DNA of 64,000 nt. It comes from a virus. A program made the position numbers and the translations under genes. Positions 32,026 to 42,722 of the stretch are shown here, in pieces. Each line of letters opens with the position of its first letter. Position 1 is the first letter of the stretch. The notes beneath the pieces were generated by a model that ran no database searches, was not told the origin of the DNA, and saw only the letters and a list, made by a program, of their open reading frames with translations. The stretch is taken from IMG/VR virus record IMGVR_UViG_3300032331_000874, positions 1-64,000 of that record; one strand, written 5' to 3'.

Positions 32026-35000
32026 ATGCCGTTAAATGTAGAACGCGCCTTACAAGAAGGCTACCCTCTTTCAGAGATTGCTGATGTATTGGCGAAAGAA
32101 ACACGCTTTAATATTGGCAAAGCAAGAGAAGAAGGTTACAACGATAACGATATTGTTGACCTGCTGTCTAAAAAGCGTTCGCAAGCGCAACCACAGGCCG
32201 GGTTTGTCCCTGCTTTTAAATCAGGCGTAGAAGGACTTAAAGGCGATATAGGTGCGCTTGGCGTTGGAGCCAATGTGCAAGGCGCTGAAGAGTACGTCAA
32301 ACAACAGCGCGAAAAACAAGCACAGATATATAAGCAGCCTGAGTTTAGTGAATCTCCTGTTTCCTATCTTACTGGTTTGCTTGGACAATCCGTTCCTTAT
32401 ATGTTGGCTCCTGCTGCCGCAGGTGCAGCAGCTTTTGCCGCAGTCCCCGCTGGCGCAACTGCGCTTACTGCCAGTATTGCTTCTGGTCTAGCTGCTGGTT
32501 TAGCGTCCGCTACGCAGTTCACTGGCTCAAATATTTCTCGTCAGTTAGAAGCAGGCAAAGCTGGTAAAGACGTTGACGTTGCTAAAGCTGTAGCTGCGGC
32601 TATTCCACAAGCAGCGCTTGATACGTTCAGTATGCGTATGGTCCCCGGGCTGGGTAAGATATTTGGCAAAGCCGGTATCGAAATGACCGAGGCAGAGCTT
32701 GAGCAAGTAGCCAAGCATGGGCTAGTTAGCGGCGTAGCTGACAAAGTACGTAAGTACGGACCCGCCGTAATTAAAACGGCTGGCGCTGAAGGTTTAACAG
32801 AATCTGCACAACAAGTTCTTGAGCGTGCGCAAGCTGGCTTAAACTTGACTGATGAAGAAGCAAAGAAAGAATACTACGACAACTTCATAGGCGGCGCGCT
32901 TCTCGGTGGCACACTAGCTATACCCGGTCACGCTATGGAGCGTGGTGCGGCTCGTCAAGAAGCACAGCAAAAGAAAGACGAACGCTTAGCTAAAGAACGT
33001 GAAGCAGAACGTCAAAAGGAAGAAGCATACAAACAGTCTGACGAATACTTCGTCAAACTTGATACGCAGTTTACTGACCTCAAAAAACAACAACAAGATT
33101 TAATTGCTCAACGCGGCAAGAAGCCCGGCAAAGATGCTGACGAGGATGCTAAAACTCAGTACAACGAATTAACAAATCAGATCAAAGATTTAAACGGGCA
33201 GCTCAAAGATGTAGCGGCAGAACACAAAGCCGCGCTGCCGCGTATTACCGCTATTAAAGCCGAGGCTGAACGCCAAGGCATGACCCCAGAAGAATACTTC
33301 TTGAAACAGATGGGCGAGAAGCCGCCCGAAGAAGCTAAGCCCAAAGAAGAGCCAACTGAAACAGGCATGGCTGATTTGGTTGAAGGCAAGTTTGAACGTG
33401 TCAACCCACTACAAAAACAACTAGACCAGCGTCTACAAGGGATACGTTACTTTGACCGCATGAAAGAGCATGCGGTAGTGGCACGGCATATTGCTGAAGA
33501 CCCACAGCTTGCAGAAGCGTTTGTTAACGGCGAACTAAAGATACCTGAACTAAACGCCAAGGATATTAAAACTATCCAAAAGGCTATGCCGTTGCAGCTT
33601 AAAGCCATTGAAGAAGAACGTGCGGCTGAAGCAGAGAAAAAAGTTGGCGAAGAAAAAGGTGCGTTGTTCCGCATTTCTGAAAACGTCCGTGCAGCAGAAG
33701 ACATCAATCGCCGCTTAGACTCAGAGCGTTACGCGCTGCGTAATATTGCTCAGGATGAAAGCAACCCTGTTGGCATCAACGAGAAGCTAAACGAAATTGT
33801 TCGTTTACTAGAAGCCAAAACAAAAACAACTGTTGAGAGTGAAGTTAAACGCGCAGCTAAGCCCGGTGCTGTTGTAGGCCGCCGTACGGCGGGAGAAGGC
33901 AGACGTACTGAACGTGCGCCAGCACTTGTACTTAATGAAGAGACTGGTGAATACGAAGAACAGAAAACGCCGGGAGATGCAGCCGCACTACGCATAGGTC
34001 CTGATAGCGAACTGCTTCGTATGATTGAACAGTTTCGCGTTCTTCAACAACAGAAAGGCGCAGCACGCGACAGCGCTGAGTTAACTGAATTAGCAGAAAA
34101 GATTCGTTTAGCTGCACAGCCGCAGCGTAATGAAGTCATCGGTGGCCCCACGCTTGAGATTGTTAGCTTGCTGGAGAAGCCCGGCCAGAAGAGTACGTAC
34201 ATAGCTGAGCTTGACCGCCTGTCAAAAGAACAGGATGAAGCGTTTCCTGCCGCGCTAGACGCTGTACGCGCAGCGTCGGAGTATCGTAAAAACCCTGAAG
34301 CACCTCCACTCACAGGCACACTAAGCGCTAAATCTGGGTCGCCAGAACAACGTATTGAAGCAGAAAGCGCACGGTTAGATGCCGAGGAACGTAAAGCTCG
34401 TGGCCGGTTTACTACTGCGGTACTGCAAGAGGTTGAAGCTAACCGCCGTGCAAACGCTGTGCCTTCGGTTACTAAAGACGAAGCTAACCTTATTGCTGGT
34501 CGTGTTAACAACATGTTGCAGATGGCTGCTGCCCGTAAGTTTGGTGCGCCTACAGAAGCAATGGATGTTATACGTGACGACATCGCAAAGCTTGTAACCC
34601 AGTATAGCGATGTTGAGCGTGTAAAAGGCACACCTAAACGTGTTGAGTTAGTTGGGCCTAGAAAACCTGCAGCTACAGAAGAAGTAGCCGTAGAAGAAGT
34701 AAAAGCAGAACCAGCAGTAGAAGAGGCTGCTCCTGTTGTCCCATATAACGAAGAGCCGGGTTCTTTCTTAGCTAACTTTAGACAATTTACTCAAACACAA
34801 AAAGAAGAACGTGAAGAGATAAAGAAAGAAGTTAAACAGGTAACTGCTGCCAGCAAACAAGAAGGCATGACTGCCAAACGCGCATTAAACATTGTTAATG
34901 CGCACATCGATGCTATGGCAGCAAAGCTTGAGACGTTAGTTAATGCTGTAAGACAACAACGCCGTATTGCAGAACGCTCTGGCACTAAATCGCCCGGCTA

Positions 35001-38000
35001 CGCAAAAGTTGAAGCTGACATTAACAAAAAGCTTGAAGCATTTGCTGAAGATCAGAAAAAAGTACAACAGTACTACGAGACATTAAAGCGTTATCGCGGT
35101 ATACAAGATCAGTCCGCTGATGCACTGGTCAAAGTGTATAACCAGCTTGATAAACAACGCCGTGACGTAGAGAAACGAAGAGACGCGTTAAAGCCTAATA
35201 CACCACAGGCACGTACCGCATTGCGTGCGTACAACCAGCAGATTGCTGAGATTGATAAAGAGTTTGAAGAAATGCGCTCTGGGTTTGCATCCAGCGGCAA
35301 AGAAATTGATACCGCCGTTACAGCGTTTGAAAAGAAAATTCAAAGCATACAGAACTTCCAAGATGCTCTTGCTGACAACGCTGCAATAGCGCGTCAACCA
35401 GCCTTGCAATACCTAAAAGACTACATAGGTAGAAACAAAGCCGTTAAAGCTGCGCTTGAAGAAGCTACTGGTCTGCGTAAAGTATTTGATACGTTACAGC
35501 AACAACGCCGTGAGTTTATAAGCAAGGTAGCCGGAGCTAAACGTACAGCCGCTGCTATTGAAGCAGGTCAAGGTAAGACTGCTGCACAACGTATGGCAGA
35601 AGACCAAGCTGCGCTTGCAAGACAGCAAGGTCTTGGGTTACCCGGAACAAAAGTTACTCGCGCTGATATTAAGTCTGATATTGCTGCTGCTGAAGATACG
35701 CTGGCAGAAGAACGTGATCGTCTTGAAAAAATGCGTGACGACCGTGAAGACATGAATACCCGCGAAGGTATTGATAAACAAGAAAAGTCTGCGCTTACCC
35801 GTTTAATTAAAACGGCAGAAGACAAAACTATTCCTAATATTGAAAGTGAGATAGGTAGCCTAAAACAAGAAGCTAAAGGCATGACCGAACCCGCAGTAAA
35901 AGAAAAAGCTAAACCAGAAGGCGCTTTACCCGCAGGTAAACAAGAAAAAGCTAAAGCAAAGTTTGAAGAAGCGTTTGAAGAATTTTTATTAACAAAAGAC
36001 CTTTCGCGTGAGTTTGACGAAGAAGGTTTTCCAATTAAAAAAGTACGTGGCCCTTATACAAAAACGCTAAGCCCACCACAAATTCGCACATCGGCAGCCG
36101 CAGCCGCTGGTCCTGTACGTGTAGCAACTGCTGAACAAAAAGCAAAAGCAGCGGAACGCATAGCTAAAGAAAAACCAAGAAGCGAGATCGACACAACTAA
36201 CACAGGTTGGGAACGCTTTACTAAAAATAAAACAGTATTCCGTGTAGGCAAAGAACCTGCCACACCAGTTGACGCTAAAGAAGCGCAAGCCTACATAGAT
36301 CAGGTTACCAACGAGTTGCCTGATAGCATTAACTTTACATACGCTAAAGACATACAAAGTTTGCCTGAAGAATTTATTGGTTACATGATTGACCAAAAGG
36401 TAGACATTCTGAAAGACGGCGGCAAGATAAAAGGCGGCGTTACGCCTGAAGGCAAAGTGTTTGTTATTGGCGCAGCGCATAAGTCGATGGCTGATTTAGA
36501 GTTGACTGTTGCTCATGAAATTGTAGGCCACTACGGTATCGACGCTATGCTTGGCCCTAAAGGTATGGGCGCGTTGGTTCGTGCTGTAGAACGTGGCGAA
36601 GGTGGTGTAATGGGGTTGGCTAAACGTCTGGGTGTTGAAGAAGGCGTACAGCAAACCATGCTTGCCTATGATGAGCAAATACAGGCAGCTAAAGACCGTA
36701 ACGCATCAGCTAAAGAAATAGCTGACTTGGAAAAAGCCAAACGCATTACCGTGGTGCGTGAACTGGTTGCGTATTCTGCTGAGCGCACGTTTACTGACAA
36801 GGCTGAAGCTAAGACGTGGATGCAGAAAGCTAACAACTTTATTAAAGAAATTGTAGCTGCCCTGCGTAACCGCCTAATCAAGATGGGCTTTAAGTATTTG
36901 ATTACGGCAGACACCAAAGACATCTACCGTTTGCTACAAGAATCTGCGCGGTCTATTGGCGATAAAACAGTTGGCGCTTATCAAACAATTGATGGTGACA
37001 TGGTGTTCCGCCGTGAAGCTATGTATGGCAATACGCCAACAGACGTAAAAAATACAGTAAACGCTGTTGTTAAAGGTCCTACAACAATTGCTGATCGTAT
37101 TAGGTCTGAGGTTACAGGCATTGGCGCACGCACTATGTTTGTTGATCGTTTTGCACCTTTGCAAAATGTAGCCGACTATTTAAAGAAATCATCGCAAGCT
37201 ATGCAGATGATGTACTACGCTCGTATGCACGATCAACGTATGGCGTGGACAGCTTCTACCGTTAATGATGGCGCACCTACGCTTGAGGTAGATGAAAAAG
37301 GTAACCGCATTATTAAGACGCGGGGTGGCGCTAATTTAAATCAAATTGCTAACAAGCTGGCTGAAGTTAAAGGCTACGGCAACGCTGAAGCTGTACGCAA
37401 TTTGTTTACAACCTATTTAGCTGCACACCGTGCCAAGAACAAAGGCATCAACACCCTAAACTTTTCTGGCGCTGTAACACCTGCTGAACTTAAGCGCGTC
37501 ATGGATTTGGGCGACAGCATCCCGCAGTTTGTAGAAGCACGGAAGATGTACAACGAGTACAACAACGGCTTAATAAACTGGATAGCTGAAGCTGGCGCTA
37601 TTGATAAAGCCGTAGCAACGCAACTAACTAAAGACCAAGACTACGTACCGTTCTATCGCGCTATTGGCGACAATGTAGTTATGGAAGTTGCTGGCTCACA
37701 GACTATTACTATTGGCAACATACAGAACCAACCATACTTAAAAGAGTTAGTTGGTGGCGACCAGAAAATTCAGGACTTCTTCACGTCTTCGCTGCAAAAC
37801 ACTAGCATGCTGGTGGATATGGGCTTGCGTAACTTAGCCACTAAAGAAGCGGTGTTCTCACTGCAAGAAGCTGGACTGCTTCAACAACTTGGTACGTACA
37901 AAGGCAAGCCAACATACATGGCTAACGGGCATGGCCCAACGCAACCTAACGTCTTACGCTTTAAGCGTGATGGCAAAGACGTTTACGCAACCGTCAACAG

Positions 38001-39618
38001 CGAATCAATTGGTATTCCCTCAGAGCTTTTGGTCAAAGGCATGCACGGCGTAACAACCACGATTGGTGGCTTCACCAAAGTTCTGGCTGTGCCTGCAAAA
38101 TTCTTGCGTGCTATGGTCACGCGAAGCCCAGTCTACGCAGCCCGTCAGGTTGTTCGCGATTCGATGTCAAACTATTTGCTGGTTGGTGGAGATATGACAC
38201 CCGTGGCTTCTGCCGCAAAAGAATTGATAAACATGTACAGCGGTAAAAGTACAGGGGAGAAGGCGCTGCAACAGCGTGGTGTGATTGGTGGGCAGTTGTT
38301 GACCGGCACATCAGAAGACATGCAAAACATTCTGCTTCAACTAACCAAAGGCGGTTCAGGTTGGGAGATGGCGCTGGCAAAGTTAGACCGCATGCACATG
38401 AAGGCAGATGCAGCCGCACGTATCACGCTCTACAACAGCTACCGCAAGCAGGGTATGTCGGATATGGAAGCAACGCTGGCTACGCTAGAGTCCATGAACT
38501 TTAGTAAGCGCGGTGCTAGCGGTTCGCTGTATGCGTTGAACATGATGGTGCCATTCCTAAACGCACAGATACAAGGTTTGAACGTACTGTACGAAGCGTT
38601 TACAGGCAAGCTGCCTTACGCTGAGAAACTGGCTGTTCAACGCAAACTAATTGCGCGGGGCTTGATGATGGCGGCAGGTACTGTAGCCTACGCAGCCATG
38701 ATGCAGGATGATGACGCATACAAGAACGCTAGCTTGCGTGACCGTTTGCAAAACTGGTTTATTCGCGTACCCGGTTTTGATGAGCCAGTTAAAGTACCTA
38801 TTCCGTTTGAAGTTGGTTTGATCTTCAAGGCGTTGCCTGAAGCTGTTCTGTTGATGAACAAGGACGATGAAGACGCTACTAAAGTATTAGCAGCATTGGG
38901 CGGGTTGGCAGCGATGTCTTCTCCTGTGGGCGTTTCTACGGCTGTGCCACAAGCAGCTAAGCCAGTTGTTGAAGGCGTGATGAACAAGTCGTTCTATAAC
39001 GGCGCTGAGATTGAATCCCAACGTGAGCAAGAGTTGCTGCCCCAAGAACGTGTACGTGATAAGACAAGTGGTGTTGCTAAGTTGTTGAGTGGTGCGATTG
39101 GCGCTGTAACTGAGACTGCCGGTTACCCAACCAAAGGCATCTCGCCAATCATGATCGACCATTTAATTAACGGCTACACAGGCGGTACAGGTCTGGCTAT
39201 TGCACAGATGGTTGGCACATTAGTGCCAGTTGGGGAGCAACCTCCTGCTGCAACCAAGCGCATGTCTGACTTGCCTATAGTTGGTTCGATGTTCCAGCCA
39301 ATTGATGCAACAGGGCAGATCACACAGTTCTACGATAAAGCTACAGAGTACGGGCAGATCAAAGCAACGTACGACAAAATGGTTGCGGAAGGCCGTGATA
39401 AAGAAGCGGAAAAGTTTGCCAACGATTACGCCAAAGAAATTACATTTGCAGATATTGGCAGCGACTTTAAAGGCGTGATGTCAGACTTTACTGAACTAGA
39501 ACGCGCCATCAAAGCTGATCGTGAGATGCCTCCTCAAGAGAAGCGAGAGAAGTTGGATGAGCTTCGTCAGGCGAAGATTGAGTTTGCAAAATCCTTTCAC
39601 GCCGCTTCGCGCCAATAG
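32026..39618 (+). CDS. Giant polyvalent internal protein with HEXXGH motif and LPD38-like domain
   Basis: A 2,530-residue protein that ends the late module, like the polyvalent proteins packaged in virions and injected with DNA. The N-terminus has two EGY-x-x-x-x-I-x-x-x-L helical motifs (residues 8-47). Residues 110-175 are membrane-like. Long charged coiled coils fill about 290-1400. HEIVGH (His1497, Glu1498, His1502) is an HEXXGH zinc-peptidase-like signature. Residues about 2030-2200 resemble an LPD38 domain (DAAARITLYNSYRKQGMSDM, NFSKRGASGSLYALNMMVPF). It could form a channel and carry a hydrolase into the cell; activity is inferred. Confidence 0.8.
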   Translation: MPLNVERALQEGYPLSEIADVLAKETRFNIGKAREEGYNDNDIVDLLSKKRSQAQPQAGFVPAFKSGVEGLKGDIGALGVGANVQGAEEYVKQQREKQAQIYKQPEFSESPVSYLTGLLGQSVPYMLAPAAAGAAAFAAVPAGATALTASIASGLAAGLASATQFTGSNISRQLEAGKAGKDVDVAKAVAAAIPQAALDTFSMRMVPGLGKIFGKAGIEMTEAELEQVAKHGLVSGVADKVRKYGPAVIKTAGAEGLTESAQQVLERAQAGLNLTDEEAKKEYYDNFIGGALLGGTLAIPGHAMERGAARQEAQQKKDERLAKEREAERQKEEAYKQSDEYFVKLDTQFTDLKKQQQDLIAQRGKKPGKDADEDAKTQYNELTNQIKDLNGQLKDVAAEHKAALPRITAIKAEAERQGMTPEEYFLKQMGEKPPEEAKPKEEPTETGMADLVEGKFERVNPLQKQLDQRLQGIRYFDRMKEHAVVARHIAEDPQLAEAFVNGELKIPELNAKDIKTIQKAMPLQLKAIEEERAAEAEKKVGEEKGALFRISENVRAAEDINRRLDSERYALRNIAQDESNPVGINEKLNEIVRLLEAKTKTTVESEVKRAAKPGAVVGRRTAGEGRRTERAPALVLNEETGEYEEQKTPGDAAALRIGPDSELLRMIEQFRVLQQQKGAARDSAELTELAEKIRLAAQPQRNEVIGGPTLEIVSLLEKPGQKSTYIAELDRLSKEQDEAFPAALDAVRAASEYRKNPEAPPLTGTLSAKSGSPEQRIEAESARLDAEERKARGRFTTAVLQEVEANRRANAVPSVTKDEANLIAGRVNNMLQMAAARKFGAPTEAMDVIRDDIAKLVTQYSDVERVKGTPKRVELVGPRKPAATEEVAVEEVKAEPAVEEAAPVVPYNEEPGSFLANFRQFTQTQKEEREEIKKEVKQVTAASKQEGMTAKRALNIVNAHIDAMAAKLETLVNAVRQQRRIAERSGTKSPGYAKVEADINKKLEAFAEDQKKVQQYYETLKRYRGIQDQSADALVKVYNQLDKQRRDVEKRRDALKPNTPQARTALRAYNQQIAEIDKEFEEMRSGFASSGKEIDTAVTAFEKKIQSIQNFQDALADNAAIARQPALQYLKDYIGRNKAVKAALEEATGLRKVFDTLQQQRREFISKVAGAKRTAAAIEAGQGKTAAQRMAEDQAALARQQGLGLPGTKVTRADIKSDIAAAEDTLAEERDRLEKMRDDREDMNTREGIDKQEKSALTRLIKTAEDKTIPNIESEIGSLKQEAKGMTEPAVKEKAKPEGALPAGKQEKAKAKFEEAFEEFLLTKDLSREFDEEGFPIKKVRGPYTKTLSPPQIRTSAAAAAGPVRVATAEQKAKAAERIAKEKPRSEIDTTNTGWERFTKNKTVFRVGKEPATPVDAKEAQAYIDQVTNELPDSINFTYAKDIQSLPEEFIGYMIDQKVDILKDGGKIKGGVTPEGKVFVIGAAHKSMADLELTVAHEIVGHYGIDAMLGPKGMGALVRAVERGEGGVMGLAKRLGVEEGVQQTMLAYDEQIQAAKDRNASAKEIADLEKAKRITVVRELVAYSAERTFTDKAEAKTWMQKANNFIKEIVAALRNRLIKMGFKYLITADTKDIYRLLQESARSIGDKTVGAYQTIDGDMVFRREAMYGNTPTDVKNTVNAVVKGPTTIADRIRSEVTGIGARTMFVDRFAPLQNVADYLKKSSQAMQMMYYARMHDQRMAWTASTVNDGAPTLEVDEKGNRIIKTRGGANLNQIANKLAEVKGYGNAEAVRNLFTTYLAAHRAKNKGINTLNFSGAVTPAELKRVMDLGDSIPQFVEARKMYNEYNNGLINWIAEAGAIDKAVATQLTKDQDYVPFYRAIGDNVVMEVAGSQTITIGNIQNQPYLKELVGGDQKIQDFFTSSLQNTSMLVDMGLRNLATKEAVFSLQEAGLLQQLGTYKGKPTYMANGHGPTQPNVLRFKRDGKDVYATVNSESIGIPSELLVKGMHGVTTTIGGFTKVLAVPAKFLRAMVTRSPVYAARQVVRDSMSNYLLVGGDMTPVASAAKELINMYSGKSTGEKALQQRGVIGGQLLTGTSEDMQNILLQLTKGGSGWEMALAKLDRMHMKADAAARITLYNSYRKQGMSDMEATLATLESMNFSKRGASGSLYALNMMVPFLNAQIQGLNVLYEAFTGKLPYAEKLAVQRKLIARGLMMAAGTVAYAAMMQDDDAYKNASLRDRLQNWFIRVPGFDEPVKVPIPFEVGLIFKALPEAVLLMNKDDEDATKVLAALGGLAAMSSPVGVSTAVPQAAKPVVEGVMNKSFYNGAEIESQREQELLPQERVRDKTSGVAKLLSGAIGAVTETAGYPTKGISPIMIDHLINGYTGGTGLAIAQMVGTLVPVGEQPPAATKRMSDLPIVGSMFQPIDATGQITQFYDKATEYGQIKATYDKMVAEGRDKEAEKFANDYAKEITFADIGSDFKGVMSDFTELERAIKADREMPPQEKREKLDELRQAKIEFAKSFHAASRQ

Positions 39619-39799
39619 TAAAGAGAACACCGAGCTTGCCATCCTTGATGGCTGGCTCGGCTTTACCCCAAATACGGTTACGTATCCCTTCCTTTAGTCC
39701 TTCTTCCCGCGTTTTAGCAACGTCCAGCGTTGGTACAAAAAACCCACCATACGAAGGCAGCGCGTCCCACGGATATTTAACTTTCAGCTTCTTGGGCAT
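39509..39799 (-). CDS. Conserved small phage protein, overlaps late 3' end
   Basis: I start it at ATG 39799 (MPKKLKVKYPWDALPSYGGFF), giving 96 residues. The N-terminal block, YPWDALPSYGGFFVPTLDVAKTREE, and the GKLGVLF segment are a familiar conserved arrangement in small replication-module proteins. The last 31 residues beyond GVLFTIG are Arg/Ser-rich and read across the 3' end of the late polyvalent gene (110-bp tail-to-tail overlap), so a C-terminal extension by loss of an earlier stop is likely. It overlaps the primase gene by 23 bp. Confidence 0.65.
   Translation of the reverse strand: MPKKLKVKYPWDALPSYGGFFVPTLDVAKTREEGLKEGIRNRIWGKAEPAIKDGKLGVLFTIGAKRRERILQTQSSPDEAHPTSLASLEEASHDQL
39630..39660. 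terminator. Convergent hairpin between late and early units
   Basis: CCGAGC-TT-GCCATC-CTT-GATGGC-TG-GCTCGG forms a 12-bp stem interrupted by one 2x2 mismatch, 12 bp after the late-module stop. It is followed by CTTTACC on the plus strand, a weak T-run. It lies within the coding sequence of the leftward gene. It could end rightward transcription, perhaps with rho. Confidence 0.4.
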
Positions 39800-42707
39800 T
39801 TCGCTCAAACATTTCTTTAGGCTGACTAATCTTTACTACGTTCACACGCATAGGTGGTCCGTTGGTTTTGCGTAATAGGTCAAACTTCGGAATGTACTGC
39901 ACACGATAGATGTTCTCTATGTCACGCTTAAAGTCAGAGAAGCTAAATCCCATCGCAGCACAATGTGCCTTGAGTTGCTGCTCCTCGATGTAAAAGTCAA
40001 CAAAGCCCGGCGCTACTTCATGCTCCACACGCCCAGCTACTTTGTTACGCAGCGTGTTCTTCTCAACCAACGTATCGTCACCAAACCTAGCACCGATAGG
40101 GTCAGCAGCAGAAAACACAACGAGGTTGCCGTAGAACGTGGTGGTGTAGTCTGACAGTACATCCTCAGCAGTCCTGACACTTGCGCGCATTAACTTACGC
40201 TGCTCAACTACCATACCCTTCAACGCTTTGATGATGCCTTCAATCGGTAGGTTAACAATCCCTGCGTAGTTGTCGCCTACAAGAATGGCTCCAGCTACAT
40301 CAGCAGCGCAACCTGCCAACCAAAAACGCTCATCATCCACGATGTTGAACTCAACCTTTAACCGTGCTTCAACTTCTTTGTACACACGCTGAATAGTCTC
40401 GCGGTTACGAACAGCCCATTGTGCAAACAACGGACCTGCAACTCCATAACTGTCTGCGTATGTCTTGATAAGCTCAAGCTCGGCAGGAGTCCAGCGCAGC
40501 TTAGTACGTGGGTTATGTTCCAAGACTCGACGTAGTTCGCCCTCAGAGGAGTGTTTACGTACGCCTGTCATGTAGTCCAGCACCACCGTGTTGGATGCCA
40601 TCAAAGCTAACCCCATCCAGAATGATGTGTTGATTCGTTCCTTGTTGGCTCCCGCCTCCATCCTGTCCTTGCCACCACCTTCGCTATAGCTAAAGCAGAA
40701 AGCAGGGAACCACTCTAAGTTCGCACGGTTCTTGGTTGTGATCTCATCCGAGATCAACGCCAGACTACCTAATAGGCCAGCCCTTTGCAGCATAGCGACA
40801 TCAGATGTCGCAGCACCTACGCGATAGCGGTTAGGATGCCCCCAGATAGACGCTGCCATACGCAACGCGTATGACTTACCTGTGCCTGATTCTCTGTGCC
40901 CCAAGTGAAACGTCATACCATCAATGCCAGAGAACGCCATGACGATGGAACCAAACCCAACGCATGCACTAGCTAACAACGGATGCAGGTCTTCAGGCTT
41001 GTTGTAGGTAGACGATGCCAACAAAAGAAAGCGTTTGCGCCAACCTTCCAACGTACCCTCGCGTCCTGTGGCATGGAACACATTCTCTAAGCCCGGCATA
41101 GGTATCTTGCGAATCGAACCATCAGTACCATAGATCAAGTTATGGTGAACAAATGACTTATCTTTCTGCCAGCCGTAGTTAGATGGCACACCCATAGCAC
41201 CACGACCTGAACTGTAGTTCTCAACGCAGCCACGCACATACATCCACAACTGCGCGTCGTTACCTGCACCAAAAGCAGCGATGATGTTCTGAGATGCCAA
41301 TGACTTGGCTAGCTCATCTTTACCAATGACTACTTTCTGTGGAAACAAAATATCCACCGCACCTTCAGGACGCAGCGCCACCATGTGAACTGTGTGGTCG
41401 CCATCAATCGGCTTTAGTATGTCCATGACAAACAGGTCGTACGGCAAGATCATCCGTTGCGCGGTAACTTTATTACCCTCTTCATCCGTCGTTGTTTCCT
41501 CACGATAGATACCGCCCGTCTTACCATACGAGAAACCACGAGGCGCTGTCGGGCGAACATACGTAACCTGCGTTGCTTCTTCATGGGGTGCAGTAGGCTG
41601 CTTAACAACCTGTATAACCTTTTCCTCGATCTCAACCTGCACCTCCCTGCCTAACGCTAGCGGGTTAGTTATCTTGCCAAAGTGTTTGCAGCCTGTGCAA
41701 ATGCCGGGGTTTTCGCTATCAAACTTAGTGCATGGGTACGGACCCTTGATCTCGCGCAGCTTCTGCGCCATGCGCTCTTTAGTATATGGATGACGCTCAG
41801 TAAGAAAGTTTGATGCTTTAACACCGTCTTCGCATTTCGTTGCGATTGATAGCCAGCCGCGCCACAGCGGCTCCATGCCATCTTCAGCGGCGTTTTCTAA
41901 ATAGTGTACGAGTTGGCCGCAGCCTTCCCCCTTCGTTGATTTGTTAAGTATTGTTTTAAAGAACGTCGATGAGTTCTCAAACAGTTTGAGTGTGGTTGGT
42001 GTCGCTGGTAGCGTGGGCTTCTTGCCGGGTATCGCTTCAAAGTCTTGTACCGGAGGTACGTCTATGAGATTCTCACGGACGATCTTGGCAAAGTCATCAA
42101 ATAAAAACATCTCTGGCGATGGCTCTTGCAACACAACTACAGGCAGCGTGATGCCGTACTTTCTGACTCGCTTCCAGTTAGTAGTGCCGGGCACACGCAA
42201 TACACGCGCAGCGTCAGCAGGTACAGTCATGTCGATCTTCAAGCCTTCTTGTTTGCACAAGCGCTTAAAGTTTTCAGCCACAGGCTTCCACGTATCTATA
42301 TCGACGTTAGCTGTCAGAGGCCAGTACACATGGTAGCCACCGCCTGAGTCAACGACGAGAGGTACGCCTAACTTAGCTAAACCAGTTTTTTCAAGAAACG
42401 CATTAAATGCAAACGCACCCGCTTCTTTATCAGCGTATGTCTTGGGTCCATCTTCTGCGCAATCAATATCAAGGAAGAACGAACGCATAGCTTTAGCGTT
42501 ATCAGCAGTACGGCTCCCTGAATGTTTGAACGACGCTAACGCAAAGTATGTGTTCTTTTCATCACGATCAAACTGTGCTGCGTTAGACGCAAGCTCTTCC
42601 AACGACTTACCAAAGACGTGTTCTTTCTTGCGCGTATCTAACTCTACGACGCAATAAAAATCTTCAGCGAACGGTAGTACCGCCGCTAGAAAATCTAACG
42701 GTTCCAT
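39777..42707 (-). CDS. Primase-polymerase/helicase fusion (AEP + DUF927-like)
   Basis: A 976-residue replication protein. I start at ATG 42707 because GGGAG lies five bases upstream. The N-terminal archaeo-eukaryotic primase core shows FFLDIDCAEDGP (Asp80 and Asp82) and VDSGGGYHVYWPL (His126). A Cys cluster (YPCTKFDSENPGICTGCKHF) follows near residue 330. The C-terminal half is a DUF927-like superfamily 3 helicase, with Walker A ESGTGKSYALRM (residues 606-617) and a Walker B-like stretch SLALISDEITTKNR. It probably primes and unwinds DNA for the phage polymerase. Confidence 0.82.
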   Translation of the reverse strand: MEPLDFLAAVLPFAEDFYCVVELDTRKKEHVFGKSLEELASNAAQFDRDEKNTYFALASFKHSGSRTADNAKAMRSFFLDIDCAEDGPKTYADKEAGAFAFNAFLEKTGLAKLGVPLVVDSGGGYHVYWPLTANVDIDTWKPVAENFKRLCKQEGLKIDMTVPADAARVLRVPGTTNWKRVRKYGITLPVVVLQEPSPEMFLFDDFAKIVRENLIDVPPVQDFEAIPGKKPTLPATPTTLKLFENSSTFFKTILNKSTKGEGCGQLVHYLENAAEDGMEPLWRGWLSIATKCEDGVKASNFLTERHPYTKERMAQKLREIKGPYPCTKFDSENPGICTGCKHFGKITNPLALGREVQVEIEEKVIQVVKQPTAPHEEATQVTYVRPTAPRGFSYGKTGGIYREETTTDEEGNKVTAQRMILPYDLFVMDILKPIDGDHTVHMVALRPEGAVDILFPQKVVIGKDELAKSLASQNIIAAFGAGNDAQLWMYVRGCVENYSSGRGAMGVPSNYGWQKDKSFVHHNLIYGTDGSIRKIPMPGLENVFHATGREGTLEGWRKRFLLLASSTYNKPEDLHPLLASACVGFGSIVMAFSGIDGMTFHLGHRESGTGKSYALRMAASIWGHPNRYRVGAATSDVAMLQRAGLLGSLALISDEITTKNRANLEWFPAFCFSYSEGGGKDRMEAGANKERINTSFWMGLALMASNTVVLDYMTGVRKHSSEGELRRVLEHNPRTKLRWTPAELELIKTYADSYGVAGPLFAQWAVRNRETIQRVYKEVEARLKVEFNIVDDERFWLAGCAADVAGAILVGDNYAGIVNLPIEGIIKALKGMVVEQRKLMRASVRTAEDVLSDYTTTFYGNLVVFSAADPIGARFGDDTLVEKNTLRNKVAGRVEHEVAPGFVDFYIEEQQLKAHCAAMGFSFSDFKRDIENIYRVQYIPKFDLLRKTNGPPMRVNVVKISQPKEMFERNAQEAES

Positions 42708-42722
42708 TAGCGCTCCCATAAA

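Noticed and set aside
32026-39618. Tape-measure protein
   Set aside because: There is no tail tube or baseplate gene set; the domain layout is that of polyvalent internal proteins of podophages.
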